Origin: Gammaproteobacteria bacterium
GTDB taxonomy: Bacteria > Pseudomonadota > Gammaproteobacteria > Pseudomonadales > Azotimanducaceae
Direction: 5' to 3'
Length of the DNA stretch: 47,452 bases
NCBI GenBank assembly: GCA_024640825.1
Contig: JAHEEG010000012.1
Location: forward strand, 1 to 47,452
The notes beneath the pieces are model-generated. The model ran no database searches and was not told the DNA's origin. It saw only the letters and a program-made list of their open reading frames with translations. This document shows positions 1 through 9,247 of the stretch, in pieces. How positions within the stretch are numbered: position 1 is the stretch's first letter; each line of letters opens with the position of its first letter. A program made the translations under genes and the position numbers.

Positions 1-1781
1 GAAGGCCGTCCGAGAGCAAGACCAACGAAGCGAACGCCGGCGGGCGGTTTCAGACGACCTGTCAGCGGTTCTCCCTGTCCCCGCGCCGAGGGAAGCGTAT
101 GCGGAGCGACGGAGTAACTGCGGCCCGCGGAATCTAGAAACACCAGCGAATCGCTGGTACGCCCACGTACCGCACAACTGAACCTGTCTCCGGAACGGTA
201 GTTCAAATCCTCGGGGTTCAGCTCATGGCCTTTTGCGCTACGCACCCAGCCCTTTTCGGAGAGCACCACGGTGATGGGCTCGTTGCTGATCAGATCCTCT
301 TCGCTGTAAGCGGAAGATTCCTCGACGTTCTTCAGCGGCGAACGTCGTTCGTCACCATACTCCTCCGCGTCAGACAGGAGTTCCTTTTTGATCAGGGTTT
401 TCAGCCTCGCTTTTGAAGCGAGAATTTTCTCTATATCCGCACGTTCCGCTTCAAGCTCATCCTTTTCTCCTCGAAGCTTCATCTCTTCGAGCTTGGCCAG
501 CTGGCGCAACCGCAGATCCAGTATGGCATTCGCCTGGATTTCGGTCAGTTTGAAAGCCCGCATCAACACGGTTTTTGGCTCGTCTTCCTCGCGAATGATC
601 CGAATCACCTCATCGAGATTGAGGTAGGCCACCAGCAGACCGTCCAGTATGTGCAGCCGGTCGTTGATTTTTTCGAGGCGGAATTCGAGCCGGCGGATTA
701 CCGTCTGCTGCCGGAAGGTCAGCCACTCTTTGAGAATACCCGCCAGATTCTTGACCTGAGGCCGCATATCCAGACCTATCAGGTTCAGGTTGACGCGATA
801 ACTCTTCTCGAGATCCGTCGTGGCGAACAGGTGGGACATGAGACGCTCTATGTCCACCCGGTTGGACCGGGGCACCAGCACCAGGCGGGTAGGGCTTTCA
901 TGATCGGACTCGTCCCGCAGATCGGCAAGCATCGGAAGCTTTTTGGCCTGCATCTGCTGTGCGATCTGCTCAAGGATCTTCGTCGGTGATGCCTGATGAG
1001 GAAGCGCGGTAATGATCACATCCCCCTGCTCTTGGTGATACACGGCTCTGGCTTTGATGCCCCCTCGGCCCGTTTCGTATAGCTGGCGGATCTCCGCCTC
1101 GGGCGTGATGATCACAGCTTCCGAAGGAAAGTCAGGGCCCTTTATGTGCGTCATCAGATCCGCGACGGTCGCCTTGGGGCTGTCGAGCAGGTGGATGCAG
1201 GCGCTGACCACCTCATTGAGGTTATGGGGCGGCATGTCGGTCGCCATGCCTACCGCAATTCCCGTGCTGCCGTTTAGCAGAACGAACGGCACTCTCGCCG
1301 GCAGCAGCCGCGGTTCCTGAAGGGTGCCATCGAAATTGGGGGCAAAGTCCACCGTACCCTGACGGATTTCCGACAGCAGCAGATCCGCATAGGGGGAGAG
1401 ACGCGCTTCGGTATAGCGCATGGCGGCAAACGACTTAGGATCGTCCGGTGCGCCCCAGTTGCCCTGACCATCCACCAGCGGGTAACGAAAGGAGAACGGC
1501 TGCGCCATGAGCACCATGGCTTCATAACAGGCGCTGTCACCGTGCGGGTGAAACTTCCCCAGCACGTCGCCGACCGTCCGAGCCGACTTGGCAAATTTAG
1601 CAGTGCTGGGCAAGCCCAGCTCGTTCATTGCATAGATAATGCGTCGCTGAACCGGCTTGAGCCCGTCGGCAATATGCGGCAGCGCGCGGTCGTTAATGAC
1701 GTACATGGAATATTCCAGGTACGCGCGCTCGGTGTACTGTCGCAACGGCAGGGTCTCAAAATCAGCGGTATCTGTGTCCAT
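1..1781 (-). CDS. parC: DNA topoisomerase IV subunit A (ParC), C-terminal end missing
   Basis: ParC cuts and reseals DNA in topoisomerase IV, which decatenates daughter chromosomes, working with ParE encoded just upstream. Reading from an ATG at 1781, 593 residues are visible; E. coli ParC has about 752, so roughly the last 160 residues lie beyond the left edge. The quinolone-resistance region [10 protein letters not shown] is near residue 80 with wild-type-like Ser and Glu. The catalytic-tyrosine segment with [11 protein letters not shown] and the long coiled-coil arm ([14 protein letters not shown]) follow, then the start of the C-terminal DNA-wrapping domain. The [10 protein letters not shown] and [20 protein letters not shown] context is ParC rather than GyrA. 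It is the last gene of a minus-strand run yqiB-cpdA-parE-parC, 75 bases after parE. Confidence 0.96.
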   Translation of the reverse strand, partial: MDTDTADFETLPLRQYTERAYLEYSMYVINDRALPHIADGLKPVQRRIIYAMNELGLPSTAKFAKSARTVGDVLGKFHPHGDSACYEAMVLMAQPFSFRYPLVDGQGNWGAPDDPKSFAAMRYTEARLSPYADLLLSEIRQGTVDFAPNFDGTLQEPRLLPARVPFVLLNGSTGIAVGMATDMPPHNLNEVVSACIHLLDSPKATVADLMTHIKGPDFPSEAVIITPEAEIRQLYETGRGGIKARAVYHQEQGDVIITALPHQASPTKILEQIAQQMQAKKLPMLADLRDESDHESPTRLVLVPRSNRVDIERLMSHLFATTDLEKSYRVNLNLIGLDMRPQVKNLAGILKEWLTFRQQTVIRRLEFRLEKINDRLHILDGLLVAYLNLDEVIRIIREEDEPKTVLMRAFKLTEIQANAILDLRLRQLAKLEEMKLRGEKDELEAERADIEKILASKARLKTLIKKELLSDAEEYGDERRSPLKNVEESSAYSEEDLISNEPITVVLSEKGWVRSAKGHELNPEDLNYRSGDRFSCAVRGRTSDSLVFLDSAGRSYSVAPHTLPSARGQGEPLTGRLKPPAGVRFVGLALGRP

Positions 1782-1840
1782 TTCGGTCCTTGATCTTCAA
1801 CAGGCTGTAAACGCCGGGCGGGCGTATTATTCAACCTAGT

Positions 1841-1860
1841 TCCCTTTCATTCCCTTTCAT
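1841..1860. repeat. Tandem 10-bp duplication across the parE stop codon
   Basis: The decamer tccctttcat occurs twice in direct succession. The second copy contains the parE stop (TGA on the minus strand) and the first copy lies in the parE-parC spacer. Probably a replication-slippage product with no obvious function. Confidence 0.8.
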
Positions 1861-3755
1861 TCCAAGAGGTTCGCCTGGTCTCCCTTGGTTTCGAGCCAGC
1901 TGCGGCGATCGTGCGCGCGCTTCTTGGCAAGCAGCATATCCATCAGCTCGTCGGTTTTTCCCGAGCCATCCAGCGTCAGCTGTACGAGCCTTCGGGTATC
2001 CGGCGCCATGGTCGTTTCCCGCAGCTGCATCGGGTTCATCTCGCCAAGTCCCTTGAAACGCTGAACGTTGACGGTACCGCGCTTCTTCTCCGCAGCGATG
2101 CGGTCGAGAACCCCTTCTTTCTCCGACTCGTCCAGCGCGTAGTACACGTCTTTGCCTACGTCGACTCGATACAGCGGCGGCATGGCTATGTATACATGGC
2201 CTGCTTCCACCAGGGCCCTGAAATGCCGAAGGAAAAGCGCACACAACAGGGTAGCGATGTGGGCGCCGTCGGAATCGGCATCTGCAAGTACGCAGACCTT
2301 CGCGTAGCGCAATCCGCTAAGGTCGGCGGAACCGGGGTCGACACCAATGGCGACTGCAATGTCATGCACTTCCTGAGAAGCCAGCACTTCTGCCGGCGCC
2401 ACCTCCCAGGTATTGAGAATCTTGCCGCGAAGCGGCATCACGGCCTGAAATTCGCGCTCCCGGGCCTGCTTCGCGGACCCTCCGGCGGAATCCCCTTCGA
2501 CCAGAAACAGTTCCGCACGATCGGCGTCCTGTCCCGAACAGTCCGCCAGCTTTCCCGGCAGCGCAGGGCCGGCTGTGATTTTCTTGCGGGCTACCTTTTT
2601 GCTCGCCTGGACCCTGCGCTGAGCATTACTGATCGCCAGCTCGGCAAGGCGCTCGCCATCCTGAGGGTGCTCGTTGAGCCACAGGCTGAACGCATCTTTC
2701 GCAACGCCGCTGATGAACGCGGCGGACTGCCGCGAAGACAGCTTCTCCTTCGTCTGACCGGAAAACTGGGGATCAGCCATCTTTGCAGACAGGACATAGG
2801 CACACTGATCCCACAGGTCGTCGCCGGTGAGCTTTACGCCCCTGGGCAGCAGGTCACGGAACTCACAGAACTCTTTCAGCCCGTCCAGCAGACCGCTGCG
2901 CAGACCGTTGACATGGGTCCCTCCCAGGGGCGTGGGAATGAGATTAACGTAGGATTCAGTGACCAGCTCCCCGCCGTCCACAATCCACTTCAACGCCCAG
3001 TCCACCGCTTCCTGGTTACCTTCAGCGCTGTGCCGGAAAGGTTCTTTCGGAACCGCCTCCGCGCCGGCCAGAGACGTTTCCAGATAGCTGCGCAGCCCGT
3101 CTTCGTAGCACCAGCTGTCGCTCTCCTCGCCGTTTCCCTCCACGCTCAGGCTGACCCGCAGTCCCGGGCAGAGCACGGCTTTGGCACGCAGCAGATGTTT
3201 AAGCCGAGGCACTGATATTCTGGCTGAGTCGAAATAGTCGGCTTCCGGCAGAAAACGCACGCGGGTTCCGGTATTACGCTTGCCGACGCTGTCCACAGCC
3301 TTCAGCTTGCCGGTGGGCTTGCCTTTCTTGTATCGCTGTCGGTAGAGCGAGCCATCGCGCTTGACCTCGACTTCCAGCCATTCCGAGAGCGCGTTGACCA
3401 CGGACACGCCAACGCCGTGCAGGCCACCGGAAAAGCTGTAGCTTCGGTCATCGAACTTTCCACCGGCGTGAAGACGCGTGAGGATGAGTTCGACACCGGA
3501 AACTTTGAACTTCGGATGCACATCCACAGGCATGCCGCGGCCATCATCAATAACCTCTACCGAGCCATCTTTGAATAGCGAGACTTCTATCTCCCGGGCG
3601 TGACCCGCAAGCGCCTCGTCGACGCTGTTGTCCACCACTTCCTGCACCAGATGGTTGGGGCGCGTGGTGTCGGTATACATACCCGGGCGGCGGCGTACCG
3701 GCTCCAGGCCAGAAAGCACCTGAATCGATTCCGCGGAATAATCGGCTTCTGCCAT
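1857..3755 (-). CDS. parE: DNA topoisomerase IV subunit B (ParE)
   Basis: ParE is the ATPase subunit of topoisomerase IV. The protein is 632 residues, matching the usual 630. The GHKL ATPase motifs are present in order: EVVDNSVDEAL with the catalytic Glu and Mg-binding Asn (about residue 40), DDGRGMPVD (about 73), and GLHGVGVSVVNALS (about 111). The TOPRIM motifs FLVEGDSAGGSA (about 415) and ADADSDGAH follow, and the C-terminal QRFKGLGEMNP is typical. The ATG at 3755 has an AGGGA-like ribosome site overlapping the end of cpdA, whose stop lies 4 bases upstream, so the two are probably cotranscribed. The stop sits in a tandem 10-base duplication (1841-1860). Confidence 0.97.
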   Translation of the reverse strand: MAEADYSAESIQVLSGLEPVRRRPGMYTDTTRPNHLVQEVVDNSVDEALAGHAREIEVSLFKDGSVEVIDDGRGMPVDVHPKFKVSGVELILTRLHAGGKFDDRSYSFSGGLHGVGVSVVNALSEWLEVEVKRDGSLYRQRYKKGKPTGKLKAVDSVGKRNTGTRVRFLPEADYFDSARISVPRLKHLLRAKAVLCPGLRVSLSVEGNGEESDSWCYEDGLRSYLETSLAGAEAVPKEPFRHSAEGNQEAVDWALKWIVDGGELVTESYVNLIPTPLGGTHVNGLRSGLLDGLKEFCEFRDLLPRGVKLTGDDLWDQCAYVLSAKMADPQFSGQTKEKLSSRQSAAFISGVAKDAFSLWLNEHPQDGERLAELAISNAQRRVQASKKVARKKITAGPALPGKLADCSGQDADRAELFLVEGDSAGGSAKQAREREFQAVMPLRGKILNTWEVAPAEVLASQEVHDIAVAIGVDPGSADLSGLRYAKVCVLADADSDGAHIATLLCALFLRHFRALVEAGHVYIAMPPLYRVDVGKDVYYALDESEKEGVLDRIAAEKKRGTVNVQRFKGLGEMNPMQLRETTMAPDTRRLVQLTLDGSGKTDELMDMLLAKKRAHDRRSWLETKGDQANLLE

Positions 3756-3759
3756 GTCT

Positions 3760-4566
3760 TCAATCCCTGTCGGACAAATCGATGTTCAATGGGTAATCGG
3801 TCACGCGGCGGACCACGCTGACAATGGTTCCATCTGCCTGCAGTTCCAGCCAGCGATAGCCAGGCTGACGAGACGCCGTCGTCTCATCAATGGCGAAGCG
3901 CGCAGAACCGGGTGCGAACTGAAAACAGGTGGACGGCGTGCCCAGCACAGTGATGCCTTTGTACCGGCGCTCGACGACCTGGTGCACGTGGCCGAACACC
4001 ACCCCGCGAACGCGAGCGTTTCCGACACACCATTCTAACAGCTCCCCGCCATTTTTAATGCGATCCTTATCGAGCCAGGGACAGCCGACATCGACCAGCG
4101 GATGATGGCAGGCCAGCAGCAGATGACGGGCGGTGGATCCGGCGATCCGATCCTGCAGCGCCGCCAGGTCGACGGTTGTAAGCTCGGCCTCCGGCCGGTC
4201 GTCGGCGTGGCTGTCAAAACCGACGACTTCCCAATCCCCCAGGGCAATGGAGTCCGGACCGGGGAGCGTCCGGGCAAGGGGTACCGCCAGATCATGGTTC
4301 CCCGGCATAAAAAGCGTAGCGCCCTGATGAAATTCGCGGAGCACGGCGAGAAACCGACGATAACTGCGCACCTCAGGATCGTGCGCCAGGTCGCCTGAGG
4401 CCACAACCAGCTGCGGTGTGCTCTCGCCAAAAGCCTGGGCCAGCACGGCCCGCAACGACTCTGCCGTATCGACACCCAGCAGGCGCTGTCCTGAATTAGG
4501 TCGTAGATGAGAGTCTGTAATCTGGAGCACCTTTACCGAAGGCGCTCGGGAATTTTCAGCCCGCAA
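3760..4566 (-). CDS. cpdA: 3',5'-cyclic-AMP phosphodiesterase CpdA
   Basis: A class III (calcineurin-fold) cAMP phosphodiesterase, predicted to hydrolyse cAMP to AMP in the cytoplasm. The 268-residue protein has the full dimetal set in order: QITDSHL (Asp, His; about residue 15), ASGDLAHDP (about 57), MPGNHDL (about 88), ACHHPLVD (about 152) and FGHVHQ (about 191). Length is close to E. coli CpdA (275). The start at 4566 overlaps the end of the DUF1249 gene by 11 bases, and parE begins 4 bases after its stop, so translation is probably coupled. The same neighbours flank cpdA in E. coli, where yqiA lies between cpdA and parE; that gene is absent here. A cyclase that could supply the substrate is encoded at 38.7-40.0 kb. 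Confidence 0.9.
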   Translation of the reverse strand: MRAENSRAPSVKVLQITDSHLRPNSGQRLLGVDTAESLRAVLAQAFGESTPQLVVASGDLAHDPEVRSYRRFLAVLREFHQGATLFMPGNHDLAVPLARTLPGPDSIALGDWEVVGFDSHADDRPEAELTTVDLAALQDRIAGSTARHLLLACHHPLVDVGCPWLDKDRIKNGGELLEWCVGNARVRGVVFGHVHQVVERRYKGITVLGTPSTCFQFAPGSARFAIDETTASRQPGYRWLELQADGTIVSVVRRVTDYPLNIDLSDRD

Positions 4567-5011
4567 GCACAGGTTCCGTTATCGAGACACCGTGAGTCAG
4601 GCACAACGACAGAAACTCGCTGAGAAACCGGTTGACCTGCGCCTTTTCGTCCGGAAGGTGCATATCACGGTTCGGATAGTCGTAAACCGGCCGGAAGTGC
4701 CGGGCGCCATGGTACTCGACTACCTCGGCACTGCGGGCGTCGTGATATAGACGCACGGTAAGTCGGGGCCGCATGCTGAAGGGTGCCTCGGGCAGCTGGT
4801 GCAGCTCGATGAGCGTGGTGTAGGGAGCCCGCTCGACGACGCGAATCTGCACTTTATAAGGATGTTCGCCCAAAGCGACGCCGATCACGCTGACATCGTG
4901 TTCCCGCAGCGCCGGGAAAAGTTTCATCAACCGCAAATAGTTCGCGTCACACTCAGCCATGTGTGCGGGCAGGTCTACGCGGTAACGATGGGTTGTTCTG
5001 GGCAAAATCAC
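4556..5011 (-). CDS. yqiB: DUF1249 family protein (YqiB-like)
   Basis: A 151-residue soluble protein of the DUF1249/YqiB family, whose function is not established. The family traits are the N-terminal MAECDANYLRLMKLFP stretch, a central beta-rich part (VQIRVVERAPYTTLIELHQ) and the end block FRPVYDYPNRDMHLPDEK followed by a helical tail. E. coli YqiB is about 140 residues. In E. coli yqiB precedes cpdA, as here, which supports the call beyond sequence. It is the first gene of the minus-strand run into parC, divergent from tolC, with a possible promoter at 5037-5066. Confidence 0.87.
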   Translation of the reverse strand: MILPRTTHRYRVDLPAHMAECDANYLRLMKLFPALREHDVSVIGVALGEHPYKVQIRVVERAPYTTLIELHQLPEAPFSMRPRLTVRLYHDARSAEVVEYHGARHFRPVYDYPNRDMHLPDEKAQVNRFLSEFLSLCLTHGVSITEPVLAG

Positions 5012-5036
5012 ATGCTGAGTTTCATAGTGGTCGCCT

Positions 5037-5066
5037 ACTATACCCTGCGCCTACCGGAAGCGTCAC
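5037..5066 (-). promoter_or_regulatory. Possible sigma-70 promoter for yqiB-cpdA-parE-parC
   Basis: Read on the minus strand, GTGACG (5061-5066) and TATAGT (5037-5042) are separated by 18 bases and lie 26 bases upstream of the yqiB start codon. Four of six and five of six positions match the consensus. It is the only reasonable pair found in the 211-base divergent yqiB/tolC spacer; the call is by eye only. Confidence 0.35.
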
Positions 5067-5222
5067 CGTCCCTGAGAGCCAGGCGCCCGTAGAAACGACC
5101 ATAACTCAAACCAGGTCGCAAAATCCTTTCGGAGGGCAACGGGGACTTTCTTCTGGCGCCTTTGCTAAACTTCGTTCACTGGGACTCCGCCCTATCCCCT
5201 TCTGCCGAGGCAAATTTCTCCG

Positions 5223-6653
5223 ATGCAGCCCATCCGTAAGTCGAAAAAGTTCCTCTACATCGCATCAGCACTGATGGCGTCCTTGATGCTCACAGCGCCA
5301 GCCCGGTCAGATAGCCTGCTGGAAGTCTACGAGACCGCGAAGGAGAACGATCCCGTGCTGGGCGCAGCCGCATCGGGATATCAGGCCCGTCAGGAAGCCG
5401 TGCCTCAGGCACGCTCGGCCCTGCTGCCGAACGTTGCCGCCAGTGGGCAGTCGGCCTGGAACGAACGTCGTTTTCCAGGCAGTTTCGTTGACACCGGCGG
5501 CGGGGCTGTCGTCCCGGTGCCAGACGACGACTTCAACAACCACGGCTGGCAGGCAGAGGTGCGGCAACCCGTATTCGATGCTGCAAGCTGGTTCGACTAT
5601 ACCAGCGCCAAAGCGAGCGTTACCGAGGCCGAGCGCGCCTTCGCCTCCACGCAGCAGCAGCTTATCGTGCGAGTCGTCGAAGCCTATCTCAACGTGCTGC
5701 GGGCCCAGGATCTGCTGGAGTCCACGGCGGCAGAAGAGGCCGCCGTCAAACGCCAGCTGGAGCAGGTACAGCAGCGCTTCGACGTCGGCCTGGTGGCAAT
5801 CACAGATGTGCTCGAGGCACAGGCCGTCTACGACAATACTGTTGTAAGAAGGATCCAGGCAGACGCTGACCAGGACATCTTCTTCGAGTCTCTTAGGACC
5901 CTGACCGGACGCTCGTACAGCCAGCTCAACCGCATATCCGAATCGCTTCCCATCGTCGATCCCGACCCCCAGAACGAAGACGAGTGGGTCAACACCGCGT
6001 TGCAGAGCAACCTCAACATCCAGTCCGCCCAGGCCCAGTTGCTGGCAGCAGAACGCACGTTGAAGGCGCGCAGGTCGGGACATCTCCCCACCATCGACGT
6101 CAGCGTTACAGAATCACATTTCGTTACCGGCGGCCTGAATTTTCTGGGGGACACCACCAACCAGACCACCTACGCCGCGTCCATCAACGTGCCCATCTAT
6201 CAGGGCGGGTTGACCAGCGCGCGGGCGCGGGAAGCGCGGGCGTTGGCGGATCAGTCCCGGCAGTTTCTGCTGGAGCAGCAGCTGAACGTGACTCGGAATA
6301 CCCGAAGCCTGTTCCGTGCTGTGGCCACCGACGTTGTTCGCGTGCGGGCGCGTCTGAAATCCATCCGCTCATCGGAGTCGGCGCTGGAAGCCGTTGAAAC
6401 CGGCTACGAGGTGGGCACCCGAAACATCGTCGACGTGCTGCAGGCCCAACAGCTGCTGTACCGCTCGGAGTTCGACTTTGCCGACTCTCGATACAACTAC
6501 ATGAGCAACTTTCTGCTGCTGAAACGCTCGGTAGGCACACTGGAGGAGGCGGATCTGATGGACCTGAACGCCTACACCGACGCCAGCGACCCGGTACAGC
6601 GCGTCAACTCACTGCTCAATCGCAGCGTCGATATGAGCAGCGAGCAGCGTTAG
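5223..6653 (+). CDS. tolC: TolC family outer-membrane efflux/secretion channel
   Basis: An outer-membrane channel of the TolC family, which forms a trimeric beta-barrel and periplasmic tunnel for drug efflux pumps and type I secretion. The 476-residue protein starts with a basic then hydrophobic signal peptide ending near APARS at about residue 29, followed by the family's typical start DSLLEVYETAKENDP. Two internal repeats of the OEP fold are evident, with RFDVGLVAITDVLEAQA (about residue 185) and its counterpart GYEVGTRNIVDVLQAQQLL (about 395). E. coli TolC is 493 residues. yqiB lies divergent upstream as in E. coli, but nudF, which separates them there, is missing. The 3' end overlaps waaA tail to tail by 45 bases. 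Confidence 0.93.
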   Translation: MQPIRKSKKFLYIASALMASLMLTAPARSDSLLEVYETAKENDPVLGAAASGYQARQEAVPQARSALLPNVAASGQSAWNERRFPGSFVDTGGGAVVPVPDDDFNNHGWQAEVRQPVFDAASWFDYTSAKASVTEAERAFASTQQQLIVRVVEAYLNVLRAQDLLESTAAEEAAVKRQLEQVQQRFDVGLVAITDVLEAQAVYDNTVVRRIQADADQDIFFESLRTLTGRSYSQLNRISESLPIVDPDPQNEDEWVNTALQSNLNIQSAQAQLLAAERTLKARRSGHLPTIDVSVTESHFVTGGLNFLGDTTNQTTYAASINVPIYQGGLTSARAREARALADQSRQFLLEQQLNVTRNTRSLFRAVATDVVRVRARLKSIRSSESALEAVETGYEVGTRNIVDVLQAQQLLYRSEFDFADSRYNYMSNFLLLKRSVGTLEEADLMDLNAYTDASDPVQRVNSLLNRSVDMSSEQR

Positions 6654-7964
6654 CAGCCGGTCGCGGGCGCCGCCGTTCTTCGCGACAACTTCTTGGGCAG
6701 CCGTGCCGGCTCGTTGCCTGGCGCCGGGGTCCTGCAGATAGCGACAAAGCTCCACCGCCAGCGACTCAGCCCCGCTGACGATACTCAGACAGCCGGCTTC
6801 AGCAAACCTGTCCACCACATCCGCAAAATTGTCGTGCTCCGGTCCGATGAGCAGCGGCTGGCCCCAGAGCGCGGGCTCGATAGGGTTGTGCCCGCCAACT
6901 GGCAGTAGGCTGCCACCCAGAAAGGCGACTTCCGAAAGGCCGTACAGGTAAATCAGCTGGCCCATCACGTCACCCAGGACAACGTCCGCATCGACGTCGT
7001 CCGGCATGCTCTGGCTCTGCCTCGCCACGCGCAAGCCTTGCGCCCGGCAAAGCGCCAGCACCTCACCCGTGCGCGACGGATGTCTGGGTACCAGGATCAG
7101 GCGGGCTTCCGGTAGTCGCCGCCGCACGGCCAGGTGAGCTTGCAGCAGCACTTCATCTTCTCCGGGATGGGTGCTTCCGGCTATCCAGGTCCGCCGGGAG
7201 TGAAGCCCCCAACGCCCGCGCAGCGCCTCGACCCGTTCTGAAGCATCCGCGGGCAAACGCACATCAAACTTCACGCTGCCGAGTACCTGCAGTTGCTCCT
7301 GCGTCGCACCCAGCGCCAGAAATCGCTCTGCATGGTTCGGATACTGGCAGGCGATCACGGCCAGGCGCTGCAGCATCTTCCGAGCCAGCCCCCCGAGTCG
7401 GCGATATCCCCTGGCAGACCGCGCCGAGAGCCTGGCGTTGATCAGCACGACCGGCACCGCTTCGCGGGAAGCACGGGCCAGCAGGTTTGGCCACAGTTCC
7501 GTTTCCATGAGCACCAGCAGCCGCGGCTGCACCCGGTCAAAGAACCGCCGTAAAACCCAGGGAAAATCATACGGGGCGTAGCAGTGGGCGACCGGCTGCG
7601 CCGCGGGCTGGACGTCCTCTCCAGCAGCGGACAGAACATCCTGCTGTCCATCCGACGGGTTCGATCCCGCGATGAGACGCATGCGCACCTGCTCCGAGCC
7701 CGTGGGCGTCATGGTCGTCACCAGAAAAGGCACATCGGGGTATCGCCTGATGAGCTCAACGATAACGGGTACAGCAGCGATGGTTTCTCCAGCGCTGACC
7801 GTGTGAAACCAAATCGCACCCTGCGGTACATCTGCGGGCACCCAGCCGAAGCGCTCTTCCAGTCTATCTCCATAAGCGGGTTCCCGGCGAGCTCGCCAGC
7901 GCAGACGCAGGCGCACCAGCGGATAGGCGAACAGCAGCAGCAGCTGGTATAAGGCAGACCACAT
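6609..7964 (-). CDS. waaA: 3-deoxy-D-manno-octulosonic acid (Kdo) transferase WaaA
   Basis: WaaA (GT30) transfers Kdo from CMP-Kdo to the lipid A precursor at the inner membrane. Start taken at the ATG at 7964, which gives MWSALYQLLLL, the usual membrane-anchor opening, and 451 residues; an upstream in-frame ATG at 8033 adds 23 unlike residues. The catalytic-base region RLEERFGW (about residue 34), VSAGE, TTMTPTGSE, ETELWPNLL, and the C-terminal GGHNPIEPALWGQPLLIGP with a donor-binding Glu are intact. Compared with E. coli (425 residues) there are about 24 extra residues after the TPTGSE motif (residues 94-125). Its 3' end overlaps tolC by 45 bases on the opposite strand. Confidence 0.95.
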   Translation of the reverse strand: MWSALYQLLLLFAYPLVRLRLRWRARREPAYGDRLEERFGWVPADVPQGAIWFHTVSAGETIAAVPVIVELIRRYPDVPFLVTTMTPTGSEQVRMRLIAGSNPSDGQQDVLSAAGEDVQPAAQPVAHCYAPYDFPWVLRRFFDRVQPRLLVLMETELWPNLLARASREAVPVVLINARLSARSARGYRRLGGLARKMLQRLAVIACQYPNHAERFLALGATQEQLQVLGSVKFDVRLPADASERVEALRGRWGLHSRRTWIAGSTHPGEDEVLLQAHLAVRRRLPEARLILVPRHPSRTGEVLALCRAQGLRVARQSQSMPDDVDADVVLGDVMGQLIYLYGLSEVAFLGGSLLPVGGHNPIEPALWGQPLLIGPEHDNFADVVDRFAEAGCLSIVSGAESLAVELCRYLQDPGARQRAGTAAQEVVAKNGGARDRLLTLLAAHIDAAIEQ

Positions 7965-8055
7965 GCGTGAAGCCTGCGGTGCCTCACCCGAAAACGTCAA
8001 GACCGAAAGCGGAAAGCTTGCGGGCTCAGCCACCAGGCTCTAGGCTCGCCAGCAG

Positions 8056-9246
8056 ATGAGCAGACCCGAACAACAATCTTCAACGTCCGCGAACAGAGCT
8101 TGTGTAGACGCGGTTATCGTTGGAGGCGGTATCGCCGGCATCTGGTTGCTGAATCTGCTCCGCCGCAAGGGGTACAGCGTCGTTCTGCTGGAGTCCACAA
8201 GACTCGGCGAGCAGCAGACGCTGGCCAGCCAGGGCATGATTCACGGCGGCATGAAGTACGCGCTCGCTGGCCGGCTCAGTCGGGCCTCTGAGACCATCTC
8301 CGGCATGCCGGAGCGATGGGCCGACTGCCTGGCGGGCCGGGGTCCTGTAGACCTGCGTGGCCTGCAGCCCCTGTGTGAGCGCTACCATATGTTCGCAGAC
8401 GCTTCGACGCTGGGCCAGCTGGCGAGCTTTTTCGCCAGCCGCGCGCTGCGCGGGCGCATTCGCAAGCTCAAGCAGGAGGACTATCCTCAACCGCTTGCTA
8501 CCCCAGCGTTCAACGGGGTGGTGTACGAGCTGCAGGACTTCGTCCTGGATACGCGCCGCCTGCTGGAAGCGCTTCTCGAACCGGTGCGGCAATGCGCGTA
8601 CCAATGGCATCTGTCTGCCGATGATATCAGCGCCCGGTCCGATGGCGTCACTCTGACCCTGGGGGAGACCGAAGTTGACGCCGGGCATCTCATACTCACG
8701 GCGGGGGCAGGCAACCAGGCGCTGCTGGATGCCCTGGGGATAGACGATCCGGTTATGCAGCTCCGGCCGCTGAACCAGGTTCTGGTCCGTCACGCACACC
8801 CGTACCCTCTGTATGCCCATTGCCTTACCGGAATCCGCCGCCCGGAGCCACGCCTGACAATTACCAGCCATCCCGACGGCGACGGATGGATCTGGTATCT
8901 TGGCGGCCAGCTGGCCACGGATGGCGCTATGATGGGTGACGGCGCCCTGATAGACCACGCCATGGCTGAACTCAAAGTCTGTCTGCCGTGGCTCAAATGG
9001 GCTGACGCGGAGTTCAGCACGCTTAGGGTAGATCGCGCAGAACCCGCACAAAGTCGCGGACAGCGGCCTGACGAGGCCTACGCAAGCGCTCGCGGCCCAT
9101 GCATTGTAGCCTGGCCCACCAAATTGAGCCTGGCCCCGGATATGGGCGATAAGGTGCTGGCATTACTGCCGCCGCCGGCTGCGAACCCGCTGATCTCCCT
9201 CGGTATTCCTACCGCCGAGTTAGGCCGCGCACCCTGGAACCATTAA
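8056..9246 (+). CDS. FAD-dependent oxidoreductase (DAO family)
   Basis: A 396-residue flavoprotein of the glycine oxidase/glycerol-3-phosphate dehydrogenase-like DAO family; the substrate is not known. The dinucleotide-binding motif VIVGGGIAGIWLLNLL is at about residue 20, followed by VVLLES with the acidic residue that binds the FAD ribose. ILTAGAGNQALLDALG (about 215) is the second FAD-contact loop. The protein lacks a signal peptide and membrane segments. It is divergent from waaA, and the aldo/keto reductase gene starts one base after its stop, so the two are very likely one transcript and may act on a shared carbonyl/alcohol substrate (inference). Confidence 0.82.
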   Translation: MSRPEQQSSTSANRACVDAVIVGGGIAGIWLLNLLRRKGYSVVLLESTRLGEQQTLASQGMIHGGMKYALAGRLSRASETISGMPERWADCLAGRGPVDLRGLQPLCERYHMFADASTLGQLASFFASRALRGRIRKLKQEDYPQPLATPAFNGVVYELQDFVLDTRRLLEALLEPVRQCAYQWHLSADDISARSDGVTLTLGETEVDAGHLILTAGAGNQALLDALGIDDPVMQLRPLNQVLVRHAHPYPLYAHCLTGIRRPEPRLTITSHPDGDGWIWYLGGQLATDGAMMGDGALIDHAMAELKVCLPWLKWADAEFSTLRVDRAEPAQSRGQRPDEAYASARGPCIVAWPTKLSLAPDMGDKVLALLPPPAANPLISLGIPTAELGRAPWNH

Positions 9247-9247
9247 G

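Noticed and set aside
1911-3215. 434-codon open frame on the plus strand opposite parE
   Set aside because: Shadow of parE in GC-rich codon use; Arg/His/Gln-rich translation with no recognisable motif, whereas parE is complete on the other strand.
5012-5222. Remnant of nudF between yqiB and tolC
   Set aside because: No NUDIX box or other recognisable fragment in any frame.
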